Positions 50,598 through 62,629 of a DNA stretch of 64,000 bases are shown piece after piece. Source of the DNA: Girardia tigrina (Eukaryota; Platyhelminthes; Tricladida; Dugesiidae); NCBI GenBank assembly GCA_001938485.1, contig MQRK01219513.1, forward strand, positions 40,505-104,504. The letters are read 5' to 3'. The notes under the pieces were generated by a model. That model worked only from the letters and a program-made list of their open reading frames with translations, did no database searches and was not told the origin of the DNA. The translations under genes were made by a program, and so were the position numbers. Position 1 is the stretch's first letter. Each line of letters begins with the position of its first letter.

Positions 50598-50785
50598 GAT
50601 AGCGGGGAGGTGATGGATATTTTGTCAAAACACGAGATCGTCATTCCGGCTTTCAGAACCACACAAAGTGTTGAAGATGTTCCAACAGTTAAGGATGAAA
50701 TTGCTAAATCATCGGGAAGCAGAAATGTGATTGTTAAAGCTCAGGTTCTAGAAAGAGGCTGTCAAGGGGGCGGAATTTATATGAA
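50598..50785 (+). pseudogene. Succinyl-CoA ligase beta subunit (SUCLA2/SUCLG2) N-terminal fragment, fused to ELOVL
   Basis: The enzyme makes ATP or GTP in the mitochondrial citric acid cycle. The frame reads SGEVMDILSKHEIVIPAFRT, TQSVEDV and SRNVIVKAQVLERGCQGGG, which follows the ATP-grasp N-terminus of the beta subunit (HEYxSxxLLxxxGIxVPxxxVAxSxEEA...VVxKAQVLAGGRGKG). The AGGRGKG nucleotide loop has become ERGCQGG. The fragment starts straight after the ELOVL sequence LLWWLTLKFV without a stop and ends near 50785. Mitochondrial leader and the remainder are absent. Confidence 0.7.
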
Positions 50786-50929
50786 ACAACTGATCTATAT
50801 ATTCTGCTAATATCTTCATGAATCGCACTTCAATTTTATTGTTATATATTTCGATTATTCATTTTAGTCTGTCCTCATCGGATGGATTGTCTCTTAATCA
50901 CCAATATTTATCTATCTCATTACTGTCTT

Positions 50930-52150
50930 TTCAGTTTTATCTCGAATATATCTAAGAAATCTCTGTCTGTGATTTTCTCTTGATCTAGTTCTTGGGCCAC
51001 ATAAAACTCTAGCAAGTTTTGTTTTCTTTCAATAGCAAAATTTAAATTGAAAATTTCCATAATTTATTATTTTTGAGTCATTTGCACAATGTATACGTTT
51101 TTTTATTTCACTGATTTTAATATCTTTCATATTTTTAATTATCTCTGCATTGACTACAATCACTTTAGCTGTTGTGCAGAAAAAAATAAGCTTTTTTTAT
51201 CTTGCATGCAAAATCTGTTTTGGACGTCCTTTCAGTTTTTTACAATTTATCTTGAACTTTGAAATCTTCAATATATCTGTTGTACCACTTATTTTCTTTC
51301 CGTCTTGAATTTTATACTATATCGCTGTTCTCAATTCTCTTTATGTTCTCATTCTAGCTCCGAAATCTCCCGAGGAATATTTTCATCCGTAAAATTAAAC
51401 AAACAATCATACACACATTCATAGATAAAATCAAGCAAATATATGCATTGATTTCCTAATGAAGCATACTGATTTCCACTCTTTGTGATCGTGCATCCTT
51501 AATTCCATGTTCGTCTTCAAATCTAGAAAACTACGAAATCTCTTAATGTATTTCGGTTTCTCAAATTCTCGAATTGTTCTAATCTTCTCAACGTCAGTAT
51601 TAATACTGTCTCTTTTCACGTTGTGTCTTAAAATTTTCATTTTTTTCTGAAACAAATTGCATTTTTCTGAGTTAGTTCTTCGCCCCGTCATCTGAATTCT
51701 CGAAAAATGTTTGTCCAGTCTTTCTAAATATTGGATTTATGAATCTGAAAATATTAAAATGTCGTCTAGATATACTAATGTCTCTTTCAACAATATTTTC
51801 CCTAAAACATCCGTCATTAATTTCTGAAATGTTGCTGGAGTGACTGCAATCCCAAATGACATTTGGTTAAAACAATACTGCCCTGATTTAGTTGAAAATG
51901 CCTTTTTCAGCTTCAATGATTCTTTAACTTCTACTTAATAATAAGCATTCCCTAAATCGATAGAGCTGAATCATTTAATACCTATCAGTGAATCTGGAAT
52001 TTTATCTATATAGTGAATGGGAAATGTGTTGTCTTTCTGTAACTTGATTCAATAATCTGATGTCCAGATAGAAGTGAATTTTCTTTTTCTCCTTTTGCCA
52101 AACACAACCCATTTGTGACTTTCAAGTGATTGAGCATTAGAGTTATAACA
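50930..52150 (-). mobile_element. Gypsy-type LTR retrotransposon fossil, polymerase region
   Basis: Minus-strand translation shows the reverse transcriptase palm with the YLDDIL motif and following Gypsy-type connection sequences. It is an old, broken and incomplete copy with many breaks. No paired long terminal repeats could be assigned to it. Confidence 0.75.
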
Positions 52151-52915
52151 TTTCTTAGAACTTAAAGTCTGCGGTTGTAAACGATGAGCTTTTATGTCAA
52201 ATGAACGAAAAGGACCACCAGTTTGGGGAATTTTATAAAAATCTCGCCCACTTGTGAAAGGAAAAGAAATCCAAACACCATTCTATAATAATAATATGTG
52301 TTAGGAGCGTTGTTGAGTTCATAAAATTTTTGAATTTACAATCTGATCAAATTAATAATTAAACAATTACATTTCGTAAAATAGTGTTAGAGATATGTTA
52401 AAATAAGATTTTCCGAATTTAATGTAAAAATTAATTTGTGTAAAATAAAATAAATTTTACGGTAGGTTTATTAAAAGATGCATTCAAAGATTTATTATAA
52501 AGTAATAAAGTTAATTTTAATTTTGATGTAAATATTTAATTGAAATAAAATAAAAAGGAATATAAAGTTTAATATTTATTTGCAAAATGAAAATAAACTA
52601 AACTATTTTTGTAACTTTTGTTTTACACGATTAAATTGAAGTAAATTAAAATGTAATTTTATTTTTTTTGGAAAACGTAATTTTATTGGAATCAAAATAT
52701 AATTTTAAAATCGCATTTTAATTTACTTCGATTTCATTGTTTTAATTTTGTTTACAAACGTTATTTTATCAGATCTAAAAGTAATTTTTAAACTATTATG
52801 AAAACGAAATGAAAATGTTATTTTATAGAATGGGGAAATATAATTGAGAAACAGTTAAATTTAAATGTACAATAAAATTGAAATTTAATAAAAGATGACA
52901 AAATTTTAATTAATT
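52151..52915. other. AT-rich spacer
   Basis: No feature is recognised. Confidence 0.6.
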
Positions 52916-52919
52916 CACC

Positions 52920-54490
52920 TTATAATTTTTTAAAAAAGAAAAGTATAAAATTGTAATTCGAATAAATGAAAAAACCATATCTATATTTATATCTATTCTT
53001 ATTTATAATGGTTTGTGTAAAAAGAAAGTGCAAAAGTTCCTTGAAAATATTTGTTAAAAAAACTAATAGAAATGAAGTTGTGCGTAAATGACTTCTTCTT
53101 TTGATCAAGAACCCAAATGATATGTATTATTAAAAGTACGTTAGTATTAAAAGACTTCAGGTTTCGGTATTTGTCACTTTTGCACTTCACAAATATATCT
53201 TCCATCTTCTTCAAAGATCTCTCAAAAACAATATTGGAAAGAAAAATATCCAGAACTGATTGCTCCTTAACCCAATGGATTTTGAAGCAGTTTAACGCTT
53301 TCAAACATTCAAATTTGGAAATAACAGATTGCAGCACGTCAAACGAGTCTTCCCGAAGATATTGATTGGAAAAATAGACAGAAGCCGACTCCTTGGAAAT
53401 GAAACAGCAATCGTTCCTTAGTTGATTCAGATATGAAGGTAGAATGAAAGAAGCTATCAGAGTAAATGATGCGCGGGAGTTCCAACTGAATTTATTTAAT
53501 GAGGGAAGCTTTTGCCATTTGACAATTGAAAATTTACTTTACTTCTCATTTAATTTAAATGATTCACACATTTCAAAGAGGAATTTGAAATCGTCCCTCC
53601 AATCTGTGTTTTCAGTAAGTTGGAGTGTCAATTCTCCTCTGCATCTTCCCTGAAGATTTTCATATTCACTGGAAATTTACTCTTTCAAAACATAGTTCAT
53701 ATTAGGCCTGACCAAACGCGTCATGAAACAATAATCAAGCAAATGGCGAAAAATCGAGTCAAGTGCATGGAGTTAGAACCCGATAAACTAAGGTTTTGTA
53801 ATCATTTTTTGTAATTCTCTCTGAATTTGAACCACAATATCATTGTATAATCGAGTATTAACAGAGACTGTGTCACACACGATCATTCGAACATTTCTTC
53901 AGGCTTAAAATCATCGAGCAAATCCATCAATGAAGTAAAAATATCTTTTGCTTAACCACATTGGCAAATGAGAATTCCATGATTTAGACATCTAAAGGAA
54001 CTTCGCAGGTATACATCTTCATACTCTTTATTTTTCATTTTCTTTCCATTGAAATGAAGACAGAAATCATATTCCCGGTAAAGGATTTCCTTTATTTCGT
54101 CGATTTTCTTTCCGATTTTTTTGATAATTCTTTTCCAGATGGCTGTTTGGGATGGAGAAGCTAAATTTTTTACTCCTTAGACTAAACTGCGACACACTTT
54201 TGATGCTTACTGCATTGAGAGATTATATTGTGCAACTAAATTTGCAGCTGATATTTTTAAAATCTTCAACGATCTCATTTGGGTAATATTCAGAGTCATT
54301 TTCACTTTTGGTTTTCATTTTCTCAGGCAGTTCTGTATCAGAATTGGTAAACATAAAATGCGAGAGTTCCTATGCTACGTCTGGAAGTCTACTTCTTTTA
54401 GATGGATGAATGGTAGACAGACATGCAAGTTTTCCAGTAGTAAATTCAATACCCCCTGGAATTCAGTCTGCTTTCTATTGTTGCGTTCAT
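52920..54490 (-). pseudogene. Degraded coding region, transposon-like, unclassified
   Basis: Minus-strand frames in pieces carry protein-like sequence over 1.5 kb: SLVxGVKNLASPSQTAIWKR, IIKKIGKKIDEIKEILYREY, DFCLHFNGKKMKNKEYEDVY, then LMDLLDDFKPEEMFE, and at 52999-53337 a 112-codon frame beginning MLQSVISKFECLKALNCFKI. The LHFNGKKxxxxEY...ILICQCG pattern reminds me of multi-copy transposase-like proteins in some invertebrates, but I cannot name the family. Many stops show that it is dead. Confidence 0.45.
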
Positions 54491-56775
54491 ACGTCCGTAC
54501 CATTTGCGTAAGCCAAGTTTAAACATAACAACTCACAATATGAGGAAAATAATATAACATAATAAAAATAAAAAGTCCCAATAAAACAAGAATTATTTAA
54601 ATATCAATAATCAAATAAAAGCCATAAAACAAAAGATGTACAAGACAAAATATATTTAAAATAAAATTACCACTAATTTATGCCATGCTATTGTCACCGA
54701 AATAATGGAAAGAATCGGTGAAATTCAGTTATCGACGGTCTGTGTCGAGACCTTGTTCCAGAGCCAGCAATGGATCTTATCTCAGGGGGACGATGAAAGC
54801 AAACGATTTTAACTACAAAAATTACCCAAATAATGTCAAACTGTGGTCTTAGCTCTCGAAGTCCGCCTCCCAAGTCTGGGAATTAACCCTTCGACAAACC
54901 TTTAAAGAAATAGTAAAGGTTCAATGAGTGTTGTTGGGTATTAGAAATCTTTAATTTAATTATTTACTTTTAAAAACACAAATCTTTATTCTTTAATCTT
55001 TAATCTGTAATCTTTAATCTGAAATCTTTAATCTGACTCCAATTAATCAGAAAGGACTTCCAACATAAATATATAAATGAATGAACACAAAATTCTTTTA
55101 AAAACTTTATTTTCCAATAACACAAAATAACACACAGCTTTATATTGTTCAATTGAATAGTATCAATAGACGTATTCACAAACTGATATACGATGCGAGT
55201 TTATCAGATCACAGTTTGCTAATTTTCAAACTCTAAATCTTCTAAACGAACGATAACCGTTAAACCCTTAAAGTCAAATGAACTTTCTTCTCCTATACAG
55301 GATACTTAGTTCGACTTCTACTTCAAGAAAAGAAATAAAAATAAAGAATTTAAATAAATTTACTCTACGCGGATTCTTCTTAAAAATTTGTTGCAGGAAA
55401 TTATTTGTGTCCTATGACTGAATTTGTTGTTGTTTATATACAAGTATTTTCTAACCTTGAAAATTGATCAAATAAAACAAAGACTAAAATATTTTTAATT
55501 TTTGATTCCAAATTTTGCTAAACTAAATATTATTTTGTTTGAAATTAATAATTTTACCAAAAGAATTATTTTAAATTTTTCCTACATAAAATTTTGTCAA
55601 AAGTGTTTATATGTATTTTTTGAAACCCTAACAGTGTCATCAACAAAGTATTAAAACTTATGTTTCGCAAAACTCGATAATCATTGTTCATTGCGAATGG
55701 GCCTGAAACAATAACATAGTGTATGTAAACAATATTTTTTGGCATTTTGCACAGTTCACTTAATTAAATCAATCGTAAAGGAATTACAGATTACTTTCTT
55801 ACTTTATTTTTCAAATTCTTTTGCCGTGTTTTTGAACTTCCATCAACACTATTCATAAATAATTTAGCCATAACAATGCACTGGAATGAGAGGGAAATTA
55901 AATATTATTTAAGCAACGTCCCATATCTAACTCAATTACCCCTTTTTAGTCGAAATTGAAAATTAATTTTTAATTCTAAACTATTTTTCACATAAATTAA
56001 TTATGAATTATCGCTTTAGAGTTATTTACTTTACACTAGAAATTGGAAGCAATCTCTTAGCTATCAGTATAAAACATGTTTTAAAATATAATTTGCATAA
56101 TAGTTTAAAAATTCCTTCCAAACTAGAATATTATCTTATAAAATTTTAAAGGATAGTTTACAAAAGAAAAATATTTATATCCATAAGCATTCTGCTTTTT
56201 TTTGATGTAGCAGTAATGTGTCATAAGGAAAATTCAATTGTTTTATATGATTTTTGAACCTTATAGGTACGCGTTTTTTCAAAATTTTTCAACTCTAGTA
56301 GGAAAAATATGATTTACGTACAAAATTTCATCATAAAAAAGAGAAAGAAGAAATCGGGAAAAAAAGTGCTAAAGTCATAACTATAAAGAGTTTTTCTTTA
56401 TAATCTAATGTTATTCAATATTACGTATTACATCATCTATGTCTCACTAAATGAGCTGCTTGACAACGTGGTTTTTATTTTATTGTAATATTTATTAATT
56501 TGAAAATTGCGCTACACTATATTATTTAAAAAAGTGTATTTTTATGAGTTTTCAAAATAACAGTGATCGGATCCAATCATAAAAAAAATATATTTAAATA
56601 TTGCGTAAATAATGTTTTAATTGTTCACCAATTTCATTTTTTTACCAGTAGAAAAAAATTGCTTTTACAGCAGTTTATTCATTAGTGTCTTATATGAATC
56701 TTTAAGTGTTGGTATGCAAGCCACGTTATCAAATTCTGTGGTGCCTTTGCGATACTACTCCAACCTTTAACACCT
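54491..56775. other. Intergenic DNA between tektin and XPF; short tandem repeat
   Basis: At 54975-55035 a (T)CTTTAATCTG unit repeats about five times. A segment at 54690-54900 is richer in G and C (TCAGGGGGACGATGAAAGC, GAAGTCCGCCTCCCAAGTCT) without a recognised product. Ends TGTTGGGTATTAG (about 54943) and CCCTAACA (about 55626) could mark a solo LTR, but no target duplication is clear. Confidence 0.4.
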
Positions 56776-56779
56776 ATGA

Positions 56780-57290
56780 TGAATAATTTAAATTTTTGAA
56801 TGTGTAAATGTACTGCAGTTGTCTATTGATTTAGGTATGTTGAACTTAGAATTGTAATTTTCCAACCCAGATGAAAATTGGTATTTTTTTAAATTTAAAG
56901 TAATTCATTATTCGAAAATAATTAAAATAATAATTTGATAAGTTTATGTTTTTTAATTAACAATTATAATTAAGTTTAATATTTTGTAATAAAATTTAAA
57001 TTAAATTCATTTCCATAATTTGATAACATTCTTATTAATTTGGGTTTTTATTAAAAAAATGGTTTAAATTATTATTTTTAATTAATATTTTTAGAAATTA
57101 AATATTTAAAAAACGATTTAGAAAATTGTTCGAATAATCATGATTAAAAATAGAAATAATAAAACCAATTAGAACGATGTCAAACGGTGGAAGACCTTCT
57201 GATAAATGTAATGACTCTAAATGTGATAGTAATAAAAATTAAAATGAGAATTGACTCAACGTTCTTGATACCATAAACATAAGAATGCAA
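56780..57290 (+). repeat. Dispersed repeat family R1, copy B
   Basis: CCAACCCAGATGAAAATTGG, TTCATTATTCGAAAATAATT and GAAAATTGTTCGAATAATCA match copy A (9285-10461) in the same order, but without the Penelope-like insert. The frame start MSNGGRPSDKCNDSK parallels copy A. Similarity ends near 57290. Confidence 0.6.
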
Positions 57291-58200
57291 GAATACTCTG
57301 TCTATACCTGTTTACCAATCTACTTGATATGATTATCCGTAATAAAGTTATAGGTTAGTGTGTAGTTATTCTATGTACATACCCGATTTGTATTCTCTCT
57401 GTGTAGTCTTACACATACAGATTTAGTTAACATCATTACATGTTGCACTTCTGTACAAAAAAGTTTTTTTTAATGCTTCATCTGCATATAAATCTAAAAA
57501 ATCATATTTGGTGGAAAAGTAGGTATTCGGTAAATACCCTGAATATTAAGACGTCCTCCACTGATTAACAAATCTCTTTTAAACGAATTATTTCAATTCG
57601 TCGAACTTTGTACACATTTTGAAGAAAACGTTTAAATCATACAATAAACTGATAATTGAATAAAATTAATTATTTTTCAATCATCGTCAGTTCGTGAAAA
57701 TTCGGGATTATTGAAACAATTTCCTTGTTTTATTTGAGTTGAGTTTTTTATTTTATTATTGAGTTGATTAGAAAGTTCTTGCGCTTTTTATAAATGCTAA
57801 TTGTTTTTAAATTTTTAAACAAAAGTTAAAAATTCAAATTTGTGTTTTAAGGTTTTACATCAATGGTTGAAATTATGTTGATAAATACTGTTTTTAGTTT
57901 TAGGTTCCCCTTGTTTTAAGTTTTACGATTAATCAAAAAACACAAGAACAATTTGTTCAACCCTATAAATAAAAACTGCAAAAAATATCTAAAATCAAAA
58001 GTCAAATTTAATCTATTTAATAAACATTAAAATTAAAAAAAATTAAAATTAAAATACATTATGAATTTATTTTATTAGAATAAAACTAAAAATTTATCAT
58101 TTTACTAATAAAGAAAGTTTTGTTTTAATAATACTAACTTCGGTGTAAATTTGAATTAATTTTATTTTATCAAAATTCAACGGTTCTTGATTTTTCCAAA
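57291..58200. other. Upstream region of XPF
   Basis: AT-rich DNA before the XPF start codon. The promoter must lie here, but I see no distinctive element. Confidence 0.4.
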
Positions 58201-58956
58201 ATGCTCTTGGACTATGAAAATCAAATGATAATCGACATGTACGACAGTAGTTGTCTATTAATTACTGGAAAAGGAATGGGAATAGAAAAAATCATTTATA
58301 ACTTTTTCAAACTCTATTGCGTTGAAAATGTGTTGGTGTTGGTTATTACCAGTTCCATGGAAGAAAGTAAATATTTCGTGGAGAAATTAAAAAACGACGA
58401 TGTGCCTCTCGATCCGATCCACATCACTTCGGATAGTTTGACAAAGAATCACATGAACATTTACAAAAGAGGTGGTCTGATTTTTGTGTCCGCTCCGATT
58501 CTAATCGTCGATTATCTGATGGGCCGAGTGCCCGGTTCTCTGGTCACCGGAGTTCTGGTGACGAAGGCTCACAAAATCTCTGAATTGTGTCAAGAAGCGT
58601 TTGTGTTGAGACTGTTCAAAGAAGGAAATCCGAACGGATTCGTGAAAGCGTTTTCGGAAAATCCGATTTCGTTAAGTTCCGGATTTTCGGTTTTGGAACG
58701 AGTGATGATGAATCTGCACGTGAGAGATGTATATTTGTGGCCGCGATTCAGTTTGAGTGTCGTAACGACTCTCGATAACTGTAAACCGAATATCGAGGAA
58801 ATCATGATGGAAATAACAAAGCCCAGTTTGACTTGTCAAATCGCTATACTCGACATCATTAAAGAACTATTGAATGAGCTGAAAATTCTCAATCGCTTTG
58901 TTGATAGTGATGAATTTACAGTGGAAATTGCTGTCACGAATCTTTTCGATCGAATG
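58201..58956 (+). CDS. ERCC4: XPF/ERCC4 DNA repair endonuclease, first coding exon
   Basis: XPF pairs with ERCC1 in the nucleus and cuts DNA 5' of lesions in nucleotide excision repair and crosslink repair. The exon encodes residues 1-252 of about 900: the start of the inactive SF2-helicase-like domain. Clear matches to animal XPF: LLDYENQMIIDMYDSSCLLI, ENVLVLVITSSMEESKYFVE, GGLIFVSAPILIVDYLMGRV, VTKAHKISELCQEAFVLRLF, NPNGFVKAFSENP, VERVMMNLHVRDVYLWPRF-type (here LERVMMNLHVRDVYLWPRF), CQIAILDIIKELLNELK. The Walker A site is degenerate (GKGMGIEK), as usual in XPF. Homology ends at NLFDRM, before a GTAATC donor at 58957; the frame stays open to 59040, and a GTAAGA donor at 59000 is an alternative. 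Its GC content and lack of stops mark it as a live gene. Later exons lie beyond 64000. Confidence 0.93.
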
Positions 58957-59194
58957 GTAATCGAATTATCGGGAACAGTTTCGTATTGTACAACCCCTAG
59001 TAAGAAAGATAATAAATATATTCTGTTAATTTTCAGTTAATATATTTTAATATCTGATGATTTTCAAACTTAATGTTTTAAAGCCGACATCAACTGGTTA
59101 ATGATTGATTTCTGTGTTTGGGAATAATACGACTGACTTTTTTAATTCATAAAAATATATTTCGAAATCAAAGTTTAAGTAGCATTTAAAGCGT

Positions 59195-59270
59195 CATGTT
59201 TAGTATCAGAGAAAGTCTTAAGTTGCTTGAAGATAGCGTCATTCATTCAAATCACATTACGTAATTATTT
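59195..59270 (+). repeat. Inverted-repeat partner of 63520-63590
   Basis: TTTAGTATCAGAGAAAGTCT and GAAGATAGCGTCATTCATT recur on the minus strand at 63520-63590 (TTTAGTATCAGAGAAGGTTT, GAAGATAGCGTCATTCATT). One frame is conserved between them (FSIRExxKxxEDSVIH). The pair encloses 4.3 kb of XPF intron DNA full of transposons. Confidence 0.6.
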
Positions 59271-60042
59271 ATAGATAATTGCTGAGTTCTAGGGAATTCA
59301 GTTATGAATCTATTTTCCTTTGTTTTATTTTAACATTTATATTATTTTTATATATGTATTTAGGAGTTTTCAAAAAAGAAACATTTTAAACTGTGAAATA
59401 TCTCTAACTATAGAATTTTTTACGTTTTCTACAGTGTAATACAGTGAATCATAATTTAAAGATGAAATACAATTGTAATGGGTTCTTTTTGGGGAACTGT
59501 AAATTTTTGATATTTTTAAAATTAAAAATCATATTTATATTTGAGATAAATTAAAATAATGTTTTACTAATTAAAATGAAATAACTTTTTAAAAAAATAT
59601 AAGTTTATAGATAATATTTTTATTAATTAAAATGAAATAAGTTTTTATAAAAAATTATGGTTTAAAGGTAATATTTTACTAATTAAATTGAAATAACTTT
59701 TTTTAGAAAATTATGTTTTAAAAAAATTACAATTAAAATAACTATTTCGGAGTAAAAGAATATTGTAAAGAAAATTTTAATATATCTTGTAACACTTTCT
59801 AAAATAAAAATCATAATGTTTTATTGAAGTCCACGGAAATTCTTATTAAAAAATAATTTATAATTGAATGTTTTAAAATTAAAGAAAAAATTATTTAAGA
59901 ATTGAATTTTTACAGGACATGTCCATTAAAATAATTTTAAAGATCTAAAATTATATTTCAATTAATAAACATTGTAAAAATTAATAAAACAAAAACAAAA
60001 TATGATTTATGCAAAATTGAATAAAATAATATATATATATAT

Positions 60043-60732
60043 ATGAGGTGGCCAAGTGTGGCTCTTAGAGCCGCATTCGGCTCTTATTATATTTTTTGCG
60101 GCTCTCGCATTATTTATCGACCTCTCCTTGTGTACTACTATATTTATTTTTGGGTTAAATTTTCTAAATTCTTTTTATAACAAAAAACCCGTCTTTTTTC
60201 AATTTTCGGCACAACATATTGCTGCGAATCATTATTTTCTACAATGAAGTTTGTGAAGTCCAAATTTCGTTCACAGTTATCAAATGAGCACCTAACACAA
60301 TTGATAAGAACAGCTCTAACAAATTTTACTCCGAATTTCCAAGATTTATCCAAAAGTATTTATTAAATAATATTAATAAGATGCGTGTTTTTTTCTTTTT
60401 TTTCTAAAGTATATTCTAAATTAGCCAATTTATTGTATAATAAATTATATCATATACTTGATTTTAATTACTAAACAATATCAATTTACAAATTTATTGC
60501 ATAATGAATTGTATGATGTAAAATTTCAATTCGTATTGTATTACATTAATAAAACATTTAATTTTGTAAAATAATTATTATTCTTCTTGTCAACTTTGTA
60601 AACTAAAATCATTTAATTAGATATTATTATTTTTTCAATTCGAGCTGATATGAAGAACCTCCTATCTGTGGCTCTCATTAAAATTTAAAATATAAAATTT
60701 GGCTCTCTTAAATTTCTTCTTGGCCACCCCTG
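60043..60732 (+). mobile_element. hAT element, internally deleted, 690 bp
   Basis: Ends GAGGTGGCCAAG (left) and CAGGGGTGGCCAAG (right, reverse complement) are of the common animal hAT form, with TATATATA on both sides consistent with an 8-bp duplication in a TA run. The interior keeps the C-terminal end of the transposase on the plus strand. Confidence 0.87.
60205..60366 (+). pseudogene. hAT transposase C-terminal fragment
   Basis: Open to a TAA: FGTTYCCESLFSTMKFVKSK, FRSQLSNEHLTQLIRTALTN, FTPNFQDLSKSIY. This is the hATC end of the GTF2I-repeat/EPM2AIP1-like hAT group, with the conserved (F)GxTYxCExLFSxMxxxKSKxRSxLxxEHL. The preceding several hundred residues are deleted. The element cannot move alone. 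Confidence 0.85.
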
Positions 60733-60866
60733 ATATATATATATATATACATCGATATTATTATTTATATTTAGAATTTTAAAATCTGGTTTATGTAACT
60801 GAAATATTGTACCTCATAAATTTGTTTGAATAATGAAAGTTGTATTAGAAATAAAGTTTGCGAATA

Positions 60867-61107
60867 CAGTAGATACCGCTTAAAGAGAATATTTTTGGGA
60901 CTTGAAAAAATGTTCTCTATAACGATATTTCTCTTTAACAGATACTTTTTTATAAGGATAATTTTTAAAAAAAATATCAAAAAAAACTTTACTAATCAAC
61001 ACATTTATTTTTTAAAAAAAAAGTTCCAAAAGTTAAAAAAAACCAAAAAGTTCTCTTTAACCGATTTTATTCTCTTTAAGCAAGTTCTCTATAAGCGAAA
61101 TCTACTG
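60867..61107. mobile_element. pogo/Tc1-like MITE, 241 bp
   Basis: Inverted ends CAGTAGATACCGCTTAAAGA (left) and CAGTAGATTTCGCTTATAGA (right, reverse complement), with TA on both sides (60865-60866, 61108-61109). Inside, AAAGAGAA/TTCTCTTT motifs recur inward from both ends. It interrupts the gag-element leader, whose sequence resumes at once after the right TA. Confidence 0.88.
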
Positions 61108-61214
61108 TAATAACTTTGGATTTTAATCACGAACCCAATATCATTGATTGCCCTAGTTAATGCATTGTAAAAAAAGAATCTCAGGCCGAGAAATCGTCCT
61201 GATGTGAACGATTA

Positions 61215-61433
61215 ATGTCTTGTCTCGACAGGAAATACAAAATTCAAACAATGCTGATCTCACACCAATCATAGAAACTCTGACTAATTTGGCTGAGAAA
61301 CTTCACGTGGTGCTTGAGACGGATCAAATTAGCATTGCGGATAAAGTACCTCCAAAGGAACTCACTATCGTTGAAAGGCTGACAGATGTGCTGCAAAAGT
61401 GTCATCATTTATCGAATTCTCCAGCTGATGACA
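61215..61433 (+). CDS. Exon-like frame, unrecognised
   Basis: A frame bounded by an acceptor-like CTCGACAG and a donor-like GTAAATG encodes EIQNSNNADLTPIIETLTNL, AEKLHVVLETDQISIADKVP and PKELTIVERLTDVLQKCHHL. It is helix-rich, of normal composition, and GC-richer than its flanks. I do not recognise a family. It is not part of XPF as far as I can tell. It could belong to the gag-type element just upstream, or be a captured or nested host exon. Confidence 0.35.
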
Positions 61434-62629
61434 ATGGTAAATGTCACTATCAAAAGAGAAATGGTTTTTAATCAATCGACTGGTCATCGTGGGAAAATAC
61501 TGGAATCTCTATATAAAGCCTTAATGACCATTTCACCTACAACTATATAAATCCAACTTTATATATCAATCCCGAAAGTCTGGGATCCAGGGATTGGAGG
61601 AAAAATTGTTTCGGGATCCCCGGATTGTAAAAACGACCGGGATTGAATTCCCTACTGAGTTCTATGAATCATGTAAAAAACATTGCGGAAAAAACGTCAG
61701 AGGAAAAACTTCGTAGGTAAAACATCGCACAGTAAATTTTTCGTCAAAATTGATGATAATAATTTTTGTACTGTAAAGTCCATTTATTAATAGCAAGAAT
61801 CCATTCGTTAATAAACCTGGATTTTTATACTTTGTTTTTTGGGATCTACATTTGTATTTACTTGAAGGTAAATATTTTTTTGATGTCTGTTAAATATTTT
61901 AAAGTCTGTTAAATTTTAAAGAAAAATTGAAAAATATAATTTTATTTTCCATTCATTAATATTATGTATCCATTTGTTAATAGAAATATGGAAATAAACA
62001 ATTTAAAAAATAAAAAGTTAGTTTTTTTATAAATTTTTTAATTCATTTACATTTTTCCATTAAATTATGCTTTATATTTATTATTATAAGGTTTATACAA
62101 TTTTTGAAATAATTTTTTAGTGTTAATTTTTTTTTAATTTAAATTCAATTTCAATTTCGATTTCAAGTTCAATTTTTAAAATTATTTATTTTTATTAAAT
62201 TTTAAAAATATTTTATTTTTATTAATTTTTTTTAATAAAATTTAGTGTATTTTTTACTTTTACACTTTTTAAAAGAAATATTTTTGAAAAAAATGTGATT
62301 TTTGTAATTTAAAATTGATTTATTAAAATATTTTGATTAAAAATTTGATTAAATACTTTAATTAATTGAAAAATTTAAGAAAAAATACGAAATTTTACAT
62401 TTTTAAAGGGTCACTTTAATAACAAATAGTCCTATTATTATGTGTGTATGTCTGTGTGTTAAGGGGTAGAATATATTATTTTATATATTTTCTATTCTCA
62501 AATGGACATTTGAGTATGTATTTCATATTAAAATTTTGATTGGATTAGTTTTCTTTCTCTTTCATTTTTAGACCTGGTTTTATTATTAAATTGATTTATA
62601 ATAATAATAAAATCAGGTCATATTATAAA

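Larger units (their letters stand above)
59490..61140 (+). mobile_element. Second copy of the gag-element leader, with two nested DNA transposons
   Basis: Matches 38070-38850 in order: GTAAATTTTTGATATTTTTA, TTTATAGATAATATTTTTA, CATCGATATTATTA, CCTCATAAATTTGTTT and TTTTAATCACGAA. It is split by the hAT copy at 60043-60732 and the MITE at 60867-61107. It stops soon after the start of the gag region. An old, broken LTR-type fossil. Confidence 0.7.

Noticed and set aside
53117-53365. Plus-strand frames at 53117-53814 as genes
   Set aside because: They are shadows of the degraded minus-strand transposon-like sequence.
54943-55633. Solo LTR
   Set aside because: Ends of TGTTGGG and CCCTAACA form are present but no target duplication or second copy is seen, so it is only mentioned within the spacer entry.
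58587-58805. Other frames inside XPF exon 1
   Set aside because: Both the plus-strand alternative and the minus-strand frame overlap the clearly conserved XPF frame.
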